In this document: positions 47,801 to 55,782 of the stretch, piece by piece | How the letters are laid out: each line of letters opens with the position of its first letter | Position numbering within the stretch: position 1 is the stretch's first letter | Assembly: GCF_947305105.1 (NCBI RefSeq) | Contig: NZ_CAMZCS010000017.1 | Location: 1-64,000, forward strand | Reading direction: 5' to 3' | Length of the DNA stretch: 64,000 nt | DNA from: an uncultured Fibrobacter sp. | Lineage (GTDB): Bacteria; Fibrobacterota; Fibrobacteria; Fibrobacterales; Fibrobacteraceae | Made by a program: the position numbers and the translations under genes | The notes under the pieces: model-generated | Told to the model about the DNA's origin: nothing | The model's input: the letters and a program-made list of their open reading frames with translations, nothing else | The model's database searches: none

Positions 47801-47917
47801 CTTATTGCTAGGGCAACTAACGGTAGTGTGTTCTCTAGTTGGAGCGATGGCGTGAAGGATGCAAAGCGTGTTGTCTCTCCGGGCGAAGTGACTAACATTA
47901 CGGCTCAATTCAAGTAA
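44816..47917 (+). CDS. CotH-kinase lipoprotein with lamin-tail domain (second copy)
   Basis: The 1033-residue protein is a paralogue of the preceding gene in the same order: lipobox (ALMSC), Ser/Asp/Gly-rich spacer, lamin-tail domain (about 135-290), chitobiase-like domain, CotH kinase domain (NRDWPHNN...YDTDFGFG) and C-terminal repeat (SWSDGVKD). It has a Gly/Met-rich insert (about residues 233-264) that the first copy lacks, and a shorter Gly-rich insert near 850. A TACTTT -10 box ends 6 nt before the ATG. The 78-bp gap and separate -10 suggest its own transcript. Confidence 0.84.
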   Translation: MQYRQSPLSTVWIKVLFCSACIALMSCSNDSNSNDSNPIAQSGDPQGGDGVIVGSSSSGGDGDVTPGSTDSQPGSSTYVDPVTGEVVAGSSGSGVPASSTARDFSAKDSHEGLLPGEDSTQVPLTEPPPYVGNFPVVFSEVSPSNASLKDEDGNDPGWLELYNTSDSPVDLSGIALSNDLKFPRRWSFGKAVIPAKSYMVVFMSGKNYSDYTPPSDSINLISTNCQANESVVSGMGGFDFGGFNMGGMGMGGDQGGMGMGMGGTTGTSAPAVSNLPGQSALCFNQNGVNMFGAVLSVPAGASNASFVVNSSTTNLSKVNQLVLKGFVTKGHKIRLNLNDNNGSIGSWSGKNLKGTGDSSTVYSIRLGDKAMGLNLANVSGTTFFSESQAVENTEIKIFSYIGRNRGHEPHTTFKVDKDGGALYLVNKEGGILDSVRYNAVPVTATWGKNAAGQWGIADPSPYGATIGEVSATQAASGESSVPPSGFYSSPVTVTLPQGSRCATGGAEPTINSSPVTQSLNISATTVLRCVTYVDGAYRSEMLNRTYVFETQPSLPVLFVTTDPLSMFSPDSGLYMTGDGAQMMDPHKGANYWSNRELPVYVELFEPGVKQPGFGIMGDFKISGQYSRAKEKKSFSVTFREQYGDKRLKYTLFPDHPELTKFKAFSVRNFGNNCGNDYVRDRVGTQITEGLDVDYQRGRYVIVYYNGAYYGIHDMRERNNEYYYETKYGYDGNDIDLLDANDEATAGSSADYVAMMDWLQSNSLKDDANFTKIANQIDIDNYINYMQTEMFINNRDWPHNNMKKWRVASQKTKWKWFIYDTDFGFGTNYSMSNTNIFSYVTSANGTQMAAGFGMGGAAGGNGTAKETLLLRRLLENATFARAFVNRFVVLLASYFTSERILQMVNDLQSQVQSEMARDQEFWGYNASSMEQDLATIKSFASSQQGKITSEMETFFSLSNPVQMTIGTSGSGEVLVDGLPIGKSSLTANFYSNVPVTLIARATNGSVFSSWSDGVKDAKRVVSPGEVTNITAQFK

Positions 47918-47935
47918 TTTTTTTCATTGAAAAAT

Positions 47936-47970
47936 GGGCATTCCGTTAAAACGGGATGCTCTTTTTTTAT
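47936..47970 (+). terminator. Intrinsic terminator of the second CotH gene
   Basis: GGGCATTCCGT - TAAA - ACGGGATGCTC (two wobbles) followed by TTTTTTT. The -10 of the next gene starts 12 nt after the T-run. Confidence 0.85.
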
Positions 47971-47994
47971 GCCATTTTCTATTTTTTCAGTACT

Positions 47995-49365
47995 ATGTCT
48001 TACAATACCAAGATTCTTTGCATTGGCGCGGGCTATGTCGGTGGCCCCACTATGACTGTTATTGCCGACAAGTGCCCCGACGTGAAGGTTACCGTAGTCG
48101 ATATCAACCAGGCCCGTATTGACGCCTGGAACAGCGACAATCTCCCGATTTTTGAACCCGGCCTCGACGATGTTGTGAAGCGTGCCCGTGGTCGCAACCT
48201 CTTCTTTAGCACCGACATTCCGGCTGCCATCAAGGAAGCGGATATCATTTTCGTCTCCGTGAATACCCCGACCAAGACGTTCGGTCACGGTGCCGGCAAG
48301 GCTTCTGACCTGCAGTACTGGGAAAAGACGGCGCGCAACATTCTTGAAATTGCCGACGAAGGCAAGATTATTGTGGAAAAGTCCACCCTTCCGGTGCGTA
48401 CGGCCGCTGCGATGGAACGCATCCTGAACAGCAACGACAAGGGCCTGCACTTCGAAGTGCTCAGCAACCCCGAGTTCCTTGCCGAAGGTACCGCCATTAA
48501 CGACTTGTTTGAACCGGACCGCGTGCTCATCGGCTCCCATCAGACAGAATCGGGCCTCGCTGCCTGCCAGAAGCTGGTTGACGTCTATGCCCACTGGGTG
48601 CCGCGTGACCGCATCCTTACGACGAACCTCTGGAGTTCCGAACTCACGAAGCTTACCGCGAACGCCTTCTTGGCTCAGCGCATCAGCTCCATCAACTCCA
48701 TCAGCGCCCTTTGCGAAAAGACTGGCGCCGACGTGGACGAAGTCGCCTACGTGATGGGCAAGGACCGCCGCATTGGCCCGAAGTTCCTCAAGGCCTCTAT
48801 CGGCTTTGGCGGTAGCTGCTTCAAGAAAGACATTCTGAACCTCGTGTACCTGTGCGGTTACTATGGACTCCCCGAAGTCGCTGCTTATTGGGAATCGGTT
48901 GTGAAGATCAACGAGTGGCAGACCCACCGCGTGGTGGACCGCATGCTCGAGACAATGTTCAACACGATTGCAAGCAAGAAGATTGCCGTGTTCGGTTTCG
49001 CATTCAAGGCAAACACCGGCGATACCCGCGAAAGCCCTGCGAACCTCGTGGTGCGCGACCTGCTCGCCGAACATGCACAGCCGGTCGTGACCGACCCGAA
49101 GGCTATCCCCGATGCGAAGCGCGACCTGAAGGATGTCATTGACCAGGTCCAGTTCGAAGAAGACCCGTACAAGGCCGCCGAAGGCGCACATGCCGTGGTG
49201 GTCTGCACCGAATGGAAGTGCTTTGCCGAACTCGACTGGACCCGCATCTACAAGGGTATGGCCAAGCCTGCCTTTGTGTTCGATGGCCGCAATATCCTCG
49301 ATGCCGACGCCCTCCGCAAGATCGGTTTCGAAGTGTCCAGCATCGGCAAGGGAAAAGCGGAGTAA
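47995..49365 (+). CDS. UDP-glucose 6-dehydrogenase (eukaryote-like form)
   Basis: ATG 47995 follows a TATTTT -10 box by 9 nt. The 456-residue enzyme has the N-terminal NAD fold ([13 protein letters not shown]), [17 protein letters not shown], the catalytic Cys275 in [10 protein letters not shown], and the C-terminal UDP-binding fold ([15 protein letters not shown]). It oxidises UDP-glucose to UDP-glucuronate, a precursor for acidic exopolysaccharide. Length and motif wording are closer to animal and plant UGDH (catalytic Cys near 276) than to the shorter bacterial Ugd. It opens the glycan gene block, with the next start 3 bp downstream. Confidence 0.93.
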   Translation: MSYNTKILCIGAGYVGGPTMTVIADKCPDVKVTVVDINQARIDAWNSDNLPIFEPGLDDVVKRARGRNLFFSTDIPAAIKEADIIFVSVNTPTKTFGHGAGKASDLQYWEKTARNILEIADEGKIIVEKSTLPVRTAAAMERILNSNDKGLHFEVLSNPEFLAEGTAINDLFEPDRVLIGSHQTESGLAACQKLVDVYAHWVPRDRILTTNLWSSELTKLTANAFLAQRISSINSISALCEKTGADVDEVAYVMGKDRRIGPKFLKASIGFGGSCFKKDILNLVYLCGYYGLPEVAAYWESVVKINEWQTHRVVDRMLETMFNTIASKKIAVFGFAFKANTGDTRESPANLVVRDLLAEHAQPVVTDPKAIPDAKRDLKDVIDQVQFEEDPYKAAEGAHAVVVCTEWKCFAELDWTRIYKGMAKPAFVFDGRNILDADALRKIGFEVSSIGKGKAE

Positions 49366-49368
49366 GGA

Positions 49369-50430
49369 ATGATTGAGAATGTATGCCAGGTAGGCCCTGC
49401 TTTATTTGTGCAGGGGGGAATTAGTTCTGTCCTTTTAAGCTACAAGAAGCTGTTCGGCTTGAAGGATGGCAATTTCCTTGCTACTTACAATGGCTCTTTT
49501 TCTCGTTCGATACCTTTGGTGATAAAGACGTGCTTAAGCATCCTCTTTAAGGCGAATAAAAACATTGCGCTCTATGAACTGCATACTGCAAATTACGGCA
49601 GTTTTTGGCGCATGTTCTTTGTGAGCTTGGCTATTCGCTTGCGTGGAAAGAAATATGCTCCGCATATTCACGGTAGTGTATTTGACCAATTTTGTACAAA
49701 TGCATCTTTTTTCGGGAAAAAAGCCATTCGCTCCTATTTTAGGCATGCGTCCAAGATAATCATCCTGTCTTCCGAAATGGAAGCCTTCTTGCGCTCGTTT
49801 GATCCCAAATTGAATAATTTTGCTACGGTCCCGAATCCTGGCGAGAACATCGCTTCCCAGGCCGTTGACCTGTCGCAGCATTCGGAACCCGTCAAGGTCG
49901 TCTTTTCGGGACGCTTTGGCGATCGCAAGGGCGTCCTGGACTTGGTCAAGGCCTTTGATGCCGCCGTTTTCGAGGTCCCTGTTGAACTGTATCTCTTTGG
50001 CGATGGCGAAGTAGAACGTGTCAAGGCTGCTGTGGCGCAAAGCAAGAAAAAGGATTTGATCCATGTTTCTGGATGGCTGCAGCATGATGAGTATATCAAG
50101 CGCCTGCCGGAATTTGACCTTCTCGTTTTACCGTCTTACGCAGAACGTTTCAGCATGAGCCTTGTTGAAGCTTTGGGCATGGGCTTGCCCGTTATCTCGA
50201 CTTTTGTGGGCGGAACGGCCGAAGTTGTCGAGGATGGCGTGTGTGGCCTGTTGTGCAATCCAGGCGATATCCAGGCCATTGCAAGAGCTCTCGAAAAAAT
50301 TGTCAATAATAAAGAATTGCGGATGCAGATGGGGCTTGCCGGATGGAACCGTGCCAGGTCCAATTTTAGTCCAGATGTTGTTTTGGATAAGCTGGAACGA
50401 GTTTATGAAAATTCTGCATATTGTCTATAG
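49369..50430 (+). CDS. GT4-type glycosyltransferase (first of the locus)
   Basis: The 353-residue protein is a GT-B glycosyltransferase. The acceptor half is less conserved; the donor half has VVFSGRFGDRKGVLDLVKAF, LFGDGE and the nucleotide-sugar motif PSYAERFSMSLVEALGMGLPVI. A tight AAGGA ribosome site overlaps the stop of the dehydrogenase gene, so the two are coupled. It probably adds one sugar to the lipid-linked repeat unit on the cytoplasmic face. Donor and acceptor cannot be read from the sequence. Confidence 0.85.
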   Translation: MIENVCQVGPALFVQGGISSVLLSYKKLFGLKDGNFLATYNGSFSRSIPLVIKTCLSILFKANKNIALYELHTANYGSFWRMFFVSLAIRLRGKKYAPHIHGSVFDQFCTNASFFGKKAIRSYFRHASKIIILSSEMEAFLRSFDPKLNNFATVPNPGENIASQAVDLSQHSEPVKVVFSGRFGDRKGVLDLVKAFDAAVFEVPVELYLFGDGEVERVKAAVAQSKKKDLIHVSGWLQHDEYIKRLPEFDLLVLPSYAERFSMSLVEALGMGLPVISTFVGGTAEVVEDGVCGLLCNPGDIQAIARALEKIVNNKELRMQMGLAGWNRARSNFSPDVVLDKLERVYENSAYCL

Positions 50431-51454
50431 CATGACTCTTGGCGGCATCGAAACGATGTTGGTGAATATTGCAAATTCACAATCTCGTTATGCGGATGTG
50501 TATGTGCTAGTCATTAACGATGTGTATGATCAGGAACTTATGGGCATGTTTTGCCCACAAGTGAATGTTGTGTATAATCAGAGGCCAGCTGGGAGTAAAT
50601 CTCCGTTACATTTGATCCGATTGAACCGTCATATCATGAAGATTCATCCGGATGTGATTCACTTGCATAGTCCAAAGTCGTGGCGCTTTTTATTCCATCC
50701 TTTTATTCGATGCCCGATATTTGTCACGATCCATGATGTTTATAACGAACAGGATCCTTTTAAATGTATTCATAAGTTCAAGACGGTCTTTGCAATTTCA
50801 GAGAGTGTTCGACAGAGTGTTTTGGAGCATTACGGTAAAGAAAGCATTGTCGTGGAAAATGGCATCTCGGTGGATTCGTTTAAAAAACGTTCTCCCGACG
50901 ATAGAAAGGTTCGAAAATTTGTCCAGGTGAGTCGCCTAGAAGCGCATAAAAAAGGGCAGCTCCTTTTGATGGAAGCTTTGGATCTATTTCATGAGGCGCA
51001 TCCGGAATGCGAATTTACTTTGGATTTTATTGGGGATGGTTCGTCAAGAGAATTACTCGAGAAAACGGCTTCAGAGCTGAAGTGGCACGATAAGATTCGT
51101 TTTTTAGGTTCGCAGAGCCAGAAGTATCTTTTTGAAAATTTGTGCAATTACGATTTGGTGATACAACCCTCGTTGTTTGAAGGTTTTGGGCTCACCATTG
51201 CCGAGGCCATGGCTGCACAGGTGCCTGTCTTGATTGCGGATAATGCCGGCCCTATGAGTATTATAGAATCCGGTAAGTATGGTACGTTCTTTAAATGTGG
51301 GGACGTAAACGATTGTGCACGAAAAATCGAGTCCTTTGTTTTAGGAAATTTCCCAAAAGAAACAGTCGAAAAAGCATTTGAGCATGTTCGCAAAAATTAC
51401 AATGTTGCTAATACTGCAAGGGCGTATTTTGAACATTATTCCAAGGCTCTTTAA
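50405..51454 (+). CDS. GT4-type glycosyltransferase (second of the locus)
   Basis: ATG 50405 is used because the protein then begins with the typical GT-B entry MKILHIVYSMTLGGIETML; the frame is open far upstream but only as overlap with the previous gene. It overlaps that gene by 26 bp. The donor half shows VSRLEAHKKGQ, FIGDGSSR and PSLFEGFGLTIAEAMAAQVPVL. The codons are markedly A/T-rich compared with the dehydrogenase two genes upstream. It probably acts on the same glycan repeat. Confidence 0.87.
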   Translation: MKILHIVYSMTLGGIETMLVNIANSQSRYADVYVLVINDVYDQELMGMFCPQVNVVYNQRPAGSKSPLHLIRLNRHIMKIHPDVIHLHSPKSWRFLFHPFIRCPIFVTIHDVYNEQDPFKCIHKFKTVFAISESVRQSVLEHYGKESIVVENGISVDSFKKRSPDDRKVRKFVQVSRLEAHKKGQLLLMEALDLFHEAHPECEFTLDFIGDGSSRELLEKTASELKWHDKIRFLGSQSQKYLFENLCNYDLVIQPSLFEGFGLTIAEAMAAQVPVLIADNAGPMSIIESGKYGTFFKCGDVNDCARKIESFVLGNFPKETVEKAFEHVRKNYNVANTARAYFEHYSKAL

Positions 51455-51548
51455 TTATGTGTAAGCGAGGATTTATTTCAATGAATGCCTCGGCTTGATG
51501 CGGAATTATAGAGGAACCTGAAAATCGAAAGGATGCGAGATTGCTGAT

Positions 51549-52610
51549 ATGAAAAAGAAAGAAGCAATAATTATTGGGTGGATAAATTCAGGCAAGCTCG
51601 CGGATTGTGGTGAAACCATGAAAAACCAGTTGTTGATTCAAAAACTGGAATCGTTTGGTGTTCGCTGCCATCAAGTCGATTTCAAGAACTGGCGCAAACA
51701 TCCTTGGGTTTTCTTGCAATTGGCATTGCTTATGCTTTTTCATCGTCGTTATGTGCTTGTTTTTTCGACAAGTACAGTGAATGTATATTCAATGATGAAA
51801 TTGATGAAAAAATTAAGATGGAAGCAGCCTTCTATCCATTGGGTTATTGGCGGGAATTTGGGGAACCAGGTCAATAATGGAATGTATGCGGCGAACGTAA
51901 TCGATTATATTGATTTGACGATTGTTGAAAGCCCGATAATGAAGGAACAGTTGGCGCAAAGTGGAGTGAAAAAAGTCAAGGTCCTTCCGAACTTTAAGCC
52001 GATTCCGTATTATCCCAATATAGACAACCGATTGGCGACTTTGAACAACCGTCCTTTGAAGTTTGTTTTCCTTAGCAGGATTATGTGCGAGAAAGGCTGC
52101 GATTATATATTGGAAAGTGCCAAGATCCTTAATGATGAGGGGCTGGAAAACAAGTACTCGATAGATTTCTACGGAAAGGTCGCCGATTCCTTTGAGAAAG
52201 TTTTTACGCAAAAAGTTTCGAAGCTCCCTAATGTACAGTATAGCGGTTTTTTGAATTTGCGCGACAATGCTGGCTATGATAAACTTGCGGAATACGATGT
52301 CATGTTATTCCCGACTTATTGGAATGGCGAAGGCTTTGCCGGTATTTTCATTGATGCCTTTATATGTGGCTTGCCGCTTATTGCTACAGATTGGGCTCAT
52401 AACAGGCAGTTTATGCAGGATGGCGAAACAGCAATGTTTATTCCTGTTCACGATGTTGTTGCCCTTAAAGAGTGCATGAAAAAATGTATAGAGCAAAAGT
52501 ATAATCTGGCTGAGATGGCAAGAAATTGCCAGAAAAATGCGGCATTGTATGATATTGACAATGTTTTGACATCGCAAACGATGAAAGAGATGGGCCTATG
52601 GCAAGAATAG
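51549..52610 (+). CDS. GT-B-type glycosyltransferase (third of the locus)
   Basis: A 94-bp gap with an AAAGGATGCGAG ribosome site separates it from the second glycosyltransferase. The N-terminal half is unusual, but the C-terminal half has KFVFLSRIMCEKGCDYILESA, DFYGK and the donor-site block FPTYWNGEGFAGIFIDAFICGLPLI. This places it in the GT4-like group. It overlaps the next gene by 13 bp. Substrates unknown. Confidence 0.82.
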   Translation: MKKKEAIIIGWINSGKLADCGETMKNQLLIQKLESFGVRCHQVDFKNWRKHPWVFLQLALLMLFHRRYVLVFSTSTVNVYSMMKLMKKLRWKQPSIHWVIGGNLGNQVNNGMYAANVIDYIDLTIVESPIMKEQLAQSGVKKVKVLPNFKPIPYYPNIDNRLATLNNRPLKFVFLSRIMCEKGCDYILESAKILNDEGLENKYSIDFYGKVADSFEKVFTQKVSKLPNVQYSGFLNLRDNAGYDKLAEYDVMLFPTYWNGEGFAGIFIDAFICGLPLIATDWAHNRQFMQDGETAMFIPVHDVVALKECMKKCIEQKYNLAEMARNCQKNAALYDIDNVLTSQTMKEMGLWQE

Positions 52611-53719
52611 TTTTGTTCGGAGATTTCAAGGTCAATCAGGTGAAACACCTGAATCTGAGCAGTGAGTTGACTTTGTTGCTCAATTCTAGCGATGTCAACA
52701 TGGCTAATTTCGAAGCGCCAATAAAAACGAATGGCGCTCCCTTGAAAAAAAGTGGCCCCAATATTTGCCAGCACATCGAGTCGCCAAACTGGCTGATTGA
52801 CCGGGGCTTCAATGTCGTGTCTATGGCCAATAACCATACAATGGATTTTGGCGAACAGGGAATGGTCGCCACACAAAAGGCTTTCGAAAAAATCGTCACG
52901 GTTGGTTGTGGGCCTTGGGATGAGGCTTATTGCCTTAAAACAATTGACACAAAGGATGGCAAAAAGGTTGGCTTTATCGCATGCACGCAATGTGAGTTTG
53001 GAACGCTAACCGAAAAAGGCGGCTGTGGATGTGCATGGGCCATGAGCCCGGCTATCAATAAGTTGATTGTTGACAGCCGCGACAAAGTGGATGCGTTGAT
53101 TATTATGCCCCACGGTGGCGTTGAGTATATGGACATGCCTCTTCCTGAATGGAGGGAAGTTTACAAGCAATGGATTGATTTGGGCGCAGATGCTGTAATT
53201 GCAAGCCACCCGCATGTTCCGCAAGGCTGGGAAATCTACAAGAACAAGCCGATATGCTATAGTCTAGGGAATTTCTGTTTCGAAGCGCTAAAGGAAAATA
53301 ATGTTCCAAAGCATTGGTATGAGAGCTTGTGTTGCGTTTTGGAAGTTTCGGGCTCTCATGATATTGAAATGCAAATTCGTCCGATCAAGTTCGATGGCAA
53401 GGACCTGTATATTAGTGATAACGATTCTCAGGAGTTCGCTGAGCATTTGAAATGGATGAATGACACGTTGTCTGATGACGAAGCGTACAAGAAGGAAGTG
53501 AACAAAAGCGTAAAAAAACTTCTGCCTCATTATATGGGAATGTTCTCCAGAGGTGGGCTAGTGACCGGTGCCTTGCAGAAGAATTTTATTAAAGGCTTTT
53601 TGGAAGGCTTGATGGGTCGAGGATTTTTCAATAAGGTCCATGCTCTTAATAATATTCAATGCGAGAGTCATCGTTGGGCTATTCTCCGCGCCTTAAGGCT
53701 AAAGGAAAATATAAAATGA
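52598..53719 (+). CDS. CapA-like (PGA_cap) metallophosphatase-fold protein
   Basis: The 373-residue protein matches the capsule-synthesis CapA family: FGDFKVN at the N-terminus, NFEAPI, the MANNHTMDFGEQGM block, MPHGGVEY and ASHPHVPQGWE with its metal-binding His residues, then SLGNF. CapA proteins are needed for poly-glutamate capsules, but many homologues lie in polysaccharide loci. No CapB/CapC ligase genes are present here and no signal peptide is obvious, so a cytoplasmic phosphodiesterase-like role in glycan assembly is possible. It overlaps both neighbours (13 and 4 bp). Confidence 0.82.
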   Translation: MARIVLFGDFKVNQVKHLNLSSELTLLLNSSDVNMANFEAPIKTNGAPLKKSGPNICQHIESPNWLIDRGFNVVSMANNHTMDFGEQGMVATQKAFEKIVTVGCGPWDEAYCLKTIDTKDGKKVGFIACTQCEFGTLTEKGGCGCAWAMSPAINKLIVDSRDKVDALIIMPHGGVEYMDMPLPEWREVYKQWIDLGADAVIASHPHVPQGWEIYKNKPICYSLGNFCFEALKENNVPKHWYESLCCVLEVSGSHDIEMQIRPIKFDGKDLYISDNDSQEFAEHLKWMNDTLSDDEAYKKEVNKSVKKLLPHYMGMFSRGGLVTGALQKNFIKGFLEGLMGRGFFNKVHALNNIQCESHRWAILRALRLKENIK

Positions 53720-54621
53720 AATCTTTGATAAATTTCATTGTCACGATTCTTACTCACTTGCATGTGCTGACTCCGCTTAGAACTTCTAAATTGAAATTCT
53801 TGGTCAAGTGCCATAAATGGCCGAATTTCAAGCATCCGAAGGATGTTAATGAGAAAATCAATTGGATGAAATTCTACGGTGATACATCCATGTGGCCGAT
53901 ATATGCAGACAAGTATAGGGTCCGTGAATTTGTGAAAGAATGTGGGCTGGGCAATACGCTTATTCCTCTGATTGGCAAATGGGATTCTGTAGATGAAATC
54001 GATTGGGATGCCCTACCGAATCAATTTGTGATGAAGTGTAACAATGGAAGTGGCGATGTTGTTGTGTGTACGGATAAAAGTAAACTAGATATCGAAACGA
54101 CCAAGAAACATTTTGAGAAACTGCTCAAGAAAAAGTTGAGCGTATTGTCTGGCGAACTTCACTATGCAAAAATTAAGCCCTGCATTATTGCGGAGCAAAT
54201 GTTGGATGTTTCCACGCAGCCTTGTAATTCTACGTCCCTGATTGATTACAAGGTTTGGGTCTTTGATGGCAAGCCGTTGTTTACGTGGTGTACATGGAAC
54301 CGTCAGCAGTACCATGCAAATGTGGCTGTTTACGACATGGATTGGAATTTTCATCCAGAATGGTCGGTGTGGACGAGCCACTATGTAATGCCGAAGGATC
54401 GTGTCCCAAAACCAGCTTGCTTTGACAAGTTGATGGATGCGGTCAGTCGGTTGGGAAGGGGAATACCCGTAGCCCGTATAGATATGTATGTGTGTGGCGA
54501 AAAAATCTATTTTGGCGAAATTACAATGACTTCGCAGGCCGGATTTATGGATTTCTATACGCAGGAATTCCTGGATAAAATGGGCCAGCTGACTGTTTTG
54601 CCGATAGATTGCGAAAAATAG
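53716..54621 (+). CDS. TupA-like ATP-grasp protein
   Basis: ATG 53716 overlaps the CapA stop by 4 bp (ATGA). The protein of about 301 residues has the TupA-like ATP-grasp pattern: KINWMK near the N-terminus, ADKYRVREFV, the FVMKCNNGSG ATP loop, and DIDMYV/GEITMTSQAG-type C-terminal metal and phosphate motifs (read here as RIDMYV and FGEITMTSQ). Members in teichuronopeptide and exopolysaccharide loci are thought to link amino acids to glycan carboxyl groups. With UDP-glucuronate made in the same operon, amidation of uronic acids is a reasonable inference. Confidence 0.8.
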   Translation: MKSLINFIVTILTHLHVLTPLRTSKLKFLVKCHKWPNFKHPKDVNEKINWMKFYGDTSMWPIYADKYRVREFVKECGLGNTLIPLIGKWDSVDEIDWDALPNQFVMKCNNGSGDVVVCTDKSKLDIETTKKHFEKLLKKKLSVLSGELHYAKIKPCIIAEQMLDVSTQPCNSTSLIDYKVWVFDGKPLFTWCTWNRQQYHANVAVYDMDWNFHPEWSVWTSHYVMPKDRVPKPACFDKLMDAVSRLGRGIPVARIDMYVCGEKIYFGEITMTSQAGFMDFYTQEFLDKMGQLTVLPIDCEK

Positions 54622-54705
54622 CTATAACTGATTTGTGCTTGAAAAAAGGGTGTTGCCGTTGCCCTTGTCTGCTGGGGAGCGGTTGAATAAATGCCCCTGT
54701 TAGAG

Positions 54706-54711
54706 TATATT
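54706..54711 (+). promoter_or_regulatory. -10 box inside the glycan locus
   Basis: TATATT at 54706-54711 in the 168-bp gap after the ATP-grasp gene gives a leader of about 70 nt, so the second glycan operon (54790-59422) can be transcribed separately. Confidence 0.45.
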
Positions 54712-54789
54712 TGTATGCACGTTAGACAACACTCCGAAGTCGCATTGACGATGGAATTCCACCAGGCATAGTTCTAAGGTCTCTTGATT

Positions 54790-55782
54790 ATGTGTGAACA
54801 GACTTTGATATCGATTATTGTTCCGATCTATAAGGTAGAACGCTACTTGGAGAAGTGTGTCAATAGTATTTTGGCCCAGACGTATTCGAATCTGGAAATC
54901 ATTTTGGTGGATGACGGCTCTCCGGATAATTGCCCTCAGTTGTGCGACCAGTTTGCGAAAAAGGACTCTAGAATTGTTGTCGTTCATAAAGAAAATGGCG
55001 GCCTTTCGTCTGCCCGGAATGCTGGAATCGATATTGCCAAAGGTGAATATATTGGTTTTGTCGATAGCGATGACTGGTGTGAGCCGGATATGTTCGAATG
55101 TCTTCACGATGCTTTGGCGAAATCGGGCTGCTCCATCGCTATTTGCGGTGTTGAACATGACGATGAAAACGGCAAAGCGTTAGGGTCGCGTTGCTTGAAT
55201 CCAGGTTCGTTGACGCTTCCGCAAGAGCAGGTTTTGCATTATTTCTTTGACGGCTCGTCTATGCCGTCTTGGGCCTGGAATAAATTGTACAAGAAGTCTT
55301 TGTGGGAAAACATACGGTACCCATTAGGAAGGAATTTTGAAGATATTCCAGTGACGCGTGCCTTTATTATGCAAGCGACCGAGGTTGCCTTTGTCCCGAA
55401 AGTCCTGTACCATTATTCAACCCGTTCCGATAGTATCAGTGGGACGACAATCAATTCGGATTTTTGGTACCTGATGCAGGAAGTTGAAGAAAACGTTAGG
55501 CTTTCTCGTGATGTGTATGGCGGTCGTTACGACAAGGAAGCCAGATCTGTTCTTGCCGGGCATTGTTTCCATTTCATGCGAAAAATCATTGTGGGCAACA
55601 ATCGGGCGTTCTTTGACAAATTGCCCAGTCTCCTGAAAACGCTGAAGGAGAATGGCGAGTATATTCGCTACGCATTGAATTTAAAACCATGGGATAAGGT
55701 TTTTGCGCGAGTTTTGTGTAAGGGCGTAAGCCCCATGATTGTTTTCCGTATCCGAAAAATTTTAGTGGCTGTTTTCAAGTAG
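54790..55782 (+). CDS. GT2-family glycosyltransferase
   Basis: ATG 54790 has AAGG at 10 nt; the in-frame TTG six bases upstream is too close to it. The 330-residue GT-A enzyme shows ISIIVPIYKVERYLEKCVNSI, LVDDGSPDNC, NGGLSSARNAGI and the metal-binding FVDSDDW motif. It is a single-domain inverting transferase for one sugar of the repeat unit. A short hydrophobic C-terminus may attach it to the membrane. The next gene begins at the base after its stop. Confidence 0.9.
   Translation: MCEQTLISIIVPIYKVERYLEKCVNSILAQTYSNLEIILVDDGSPDNCPQLCDQFAKKDSRIVVVHKENGGLSSARNAGIDIAKGEYIGFVDSDDWCEPDMFECLHDALAKSGCSIAICGVEHDDENGKALGSRCLNPGSLTLPQEQVLHYFFDGSSMPSWAWNKLYKKSLWENIRYPLGRNFEDIPVTRAFIMQATEVAFVPKVLYHYSTRSDSISGTTINSDFWYLMQEVEENVRLSRDVYGGRYDKEARSVLAGHCFHFMRKIIVGNNRAFFDKLPSLLKTLKENGEYIRYALNLKPWDKVFARVLCKGVSPMIVFRIRKILVAVFK

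Noticed and set aside
53716-54621. Glycosyltransferase call for this gene on neighbourhood alone
   Set aside because: The sequence shows ATP-grasp motifs (MKCNNGSG, GEITMT) and no GT-A or GT-B signature.
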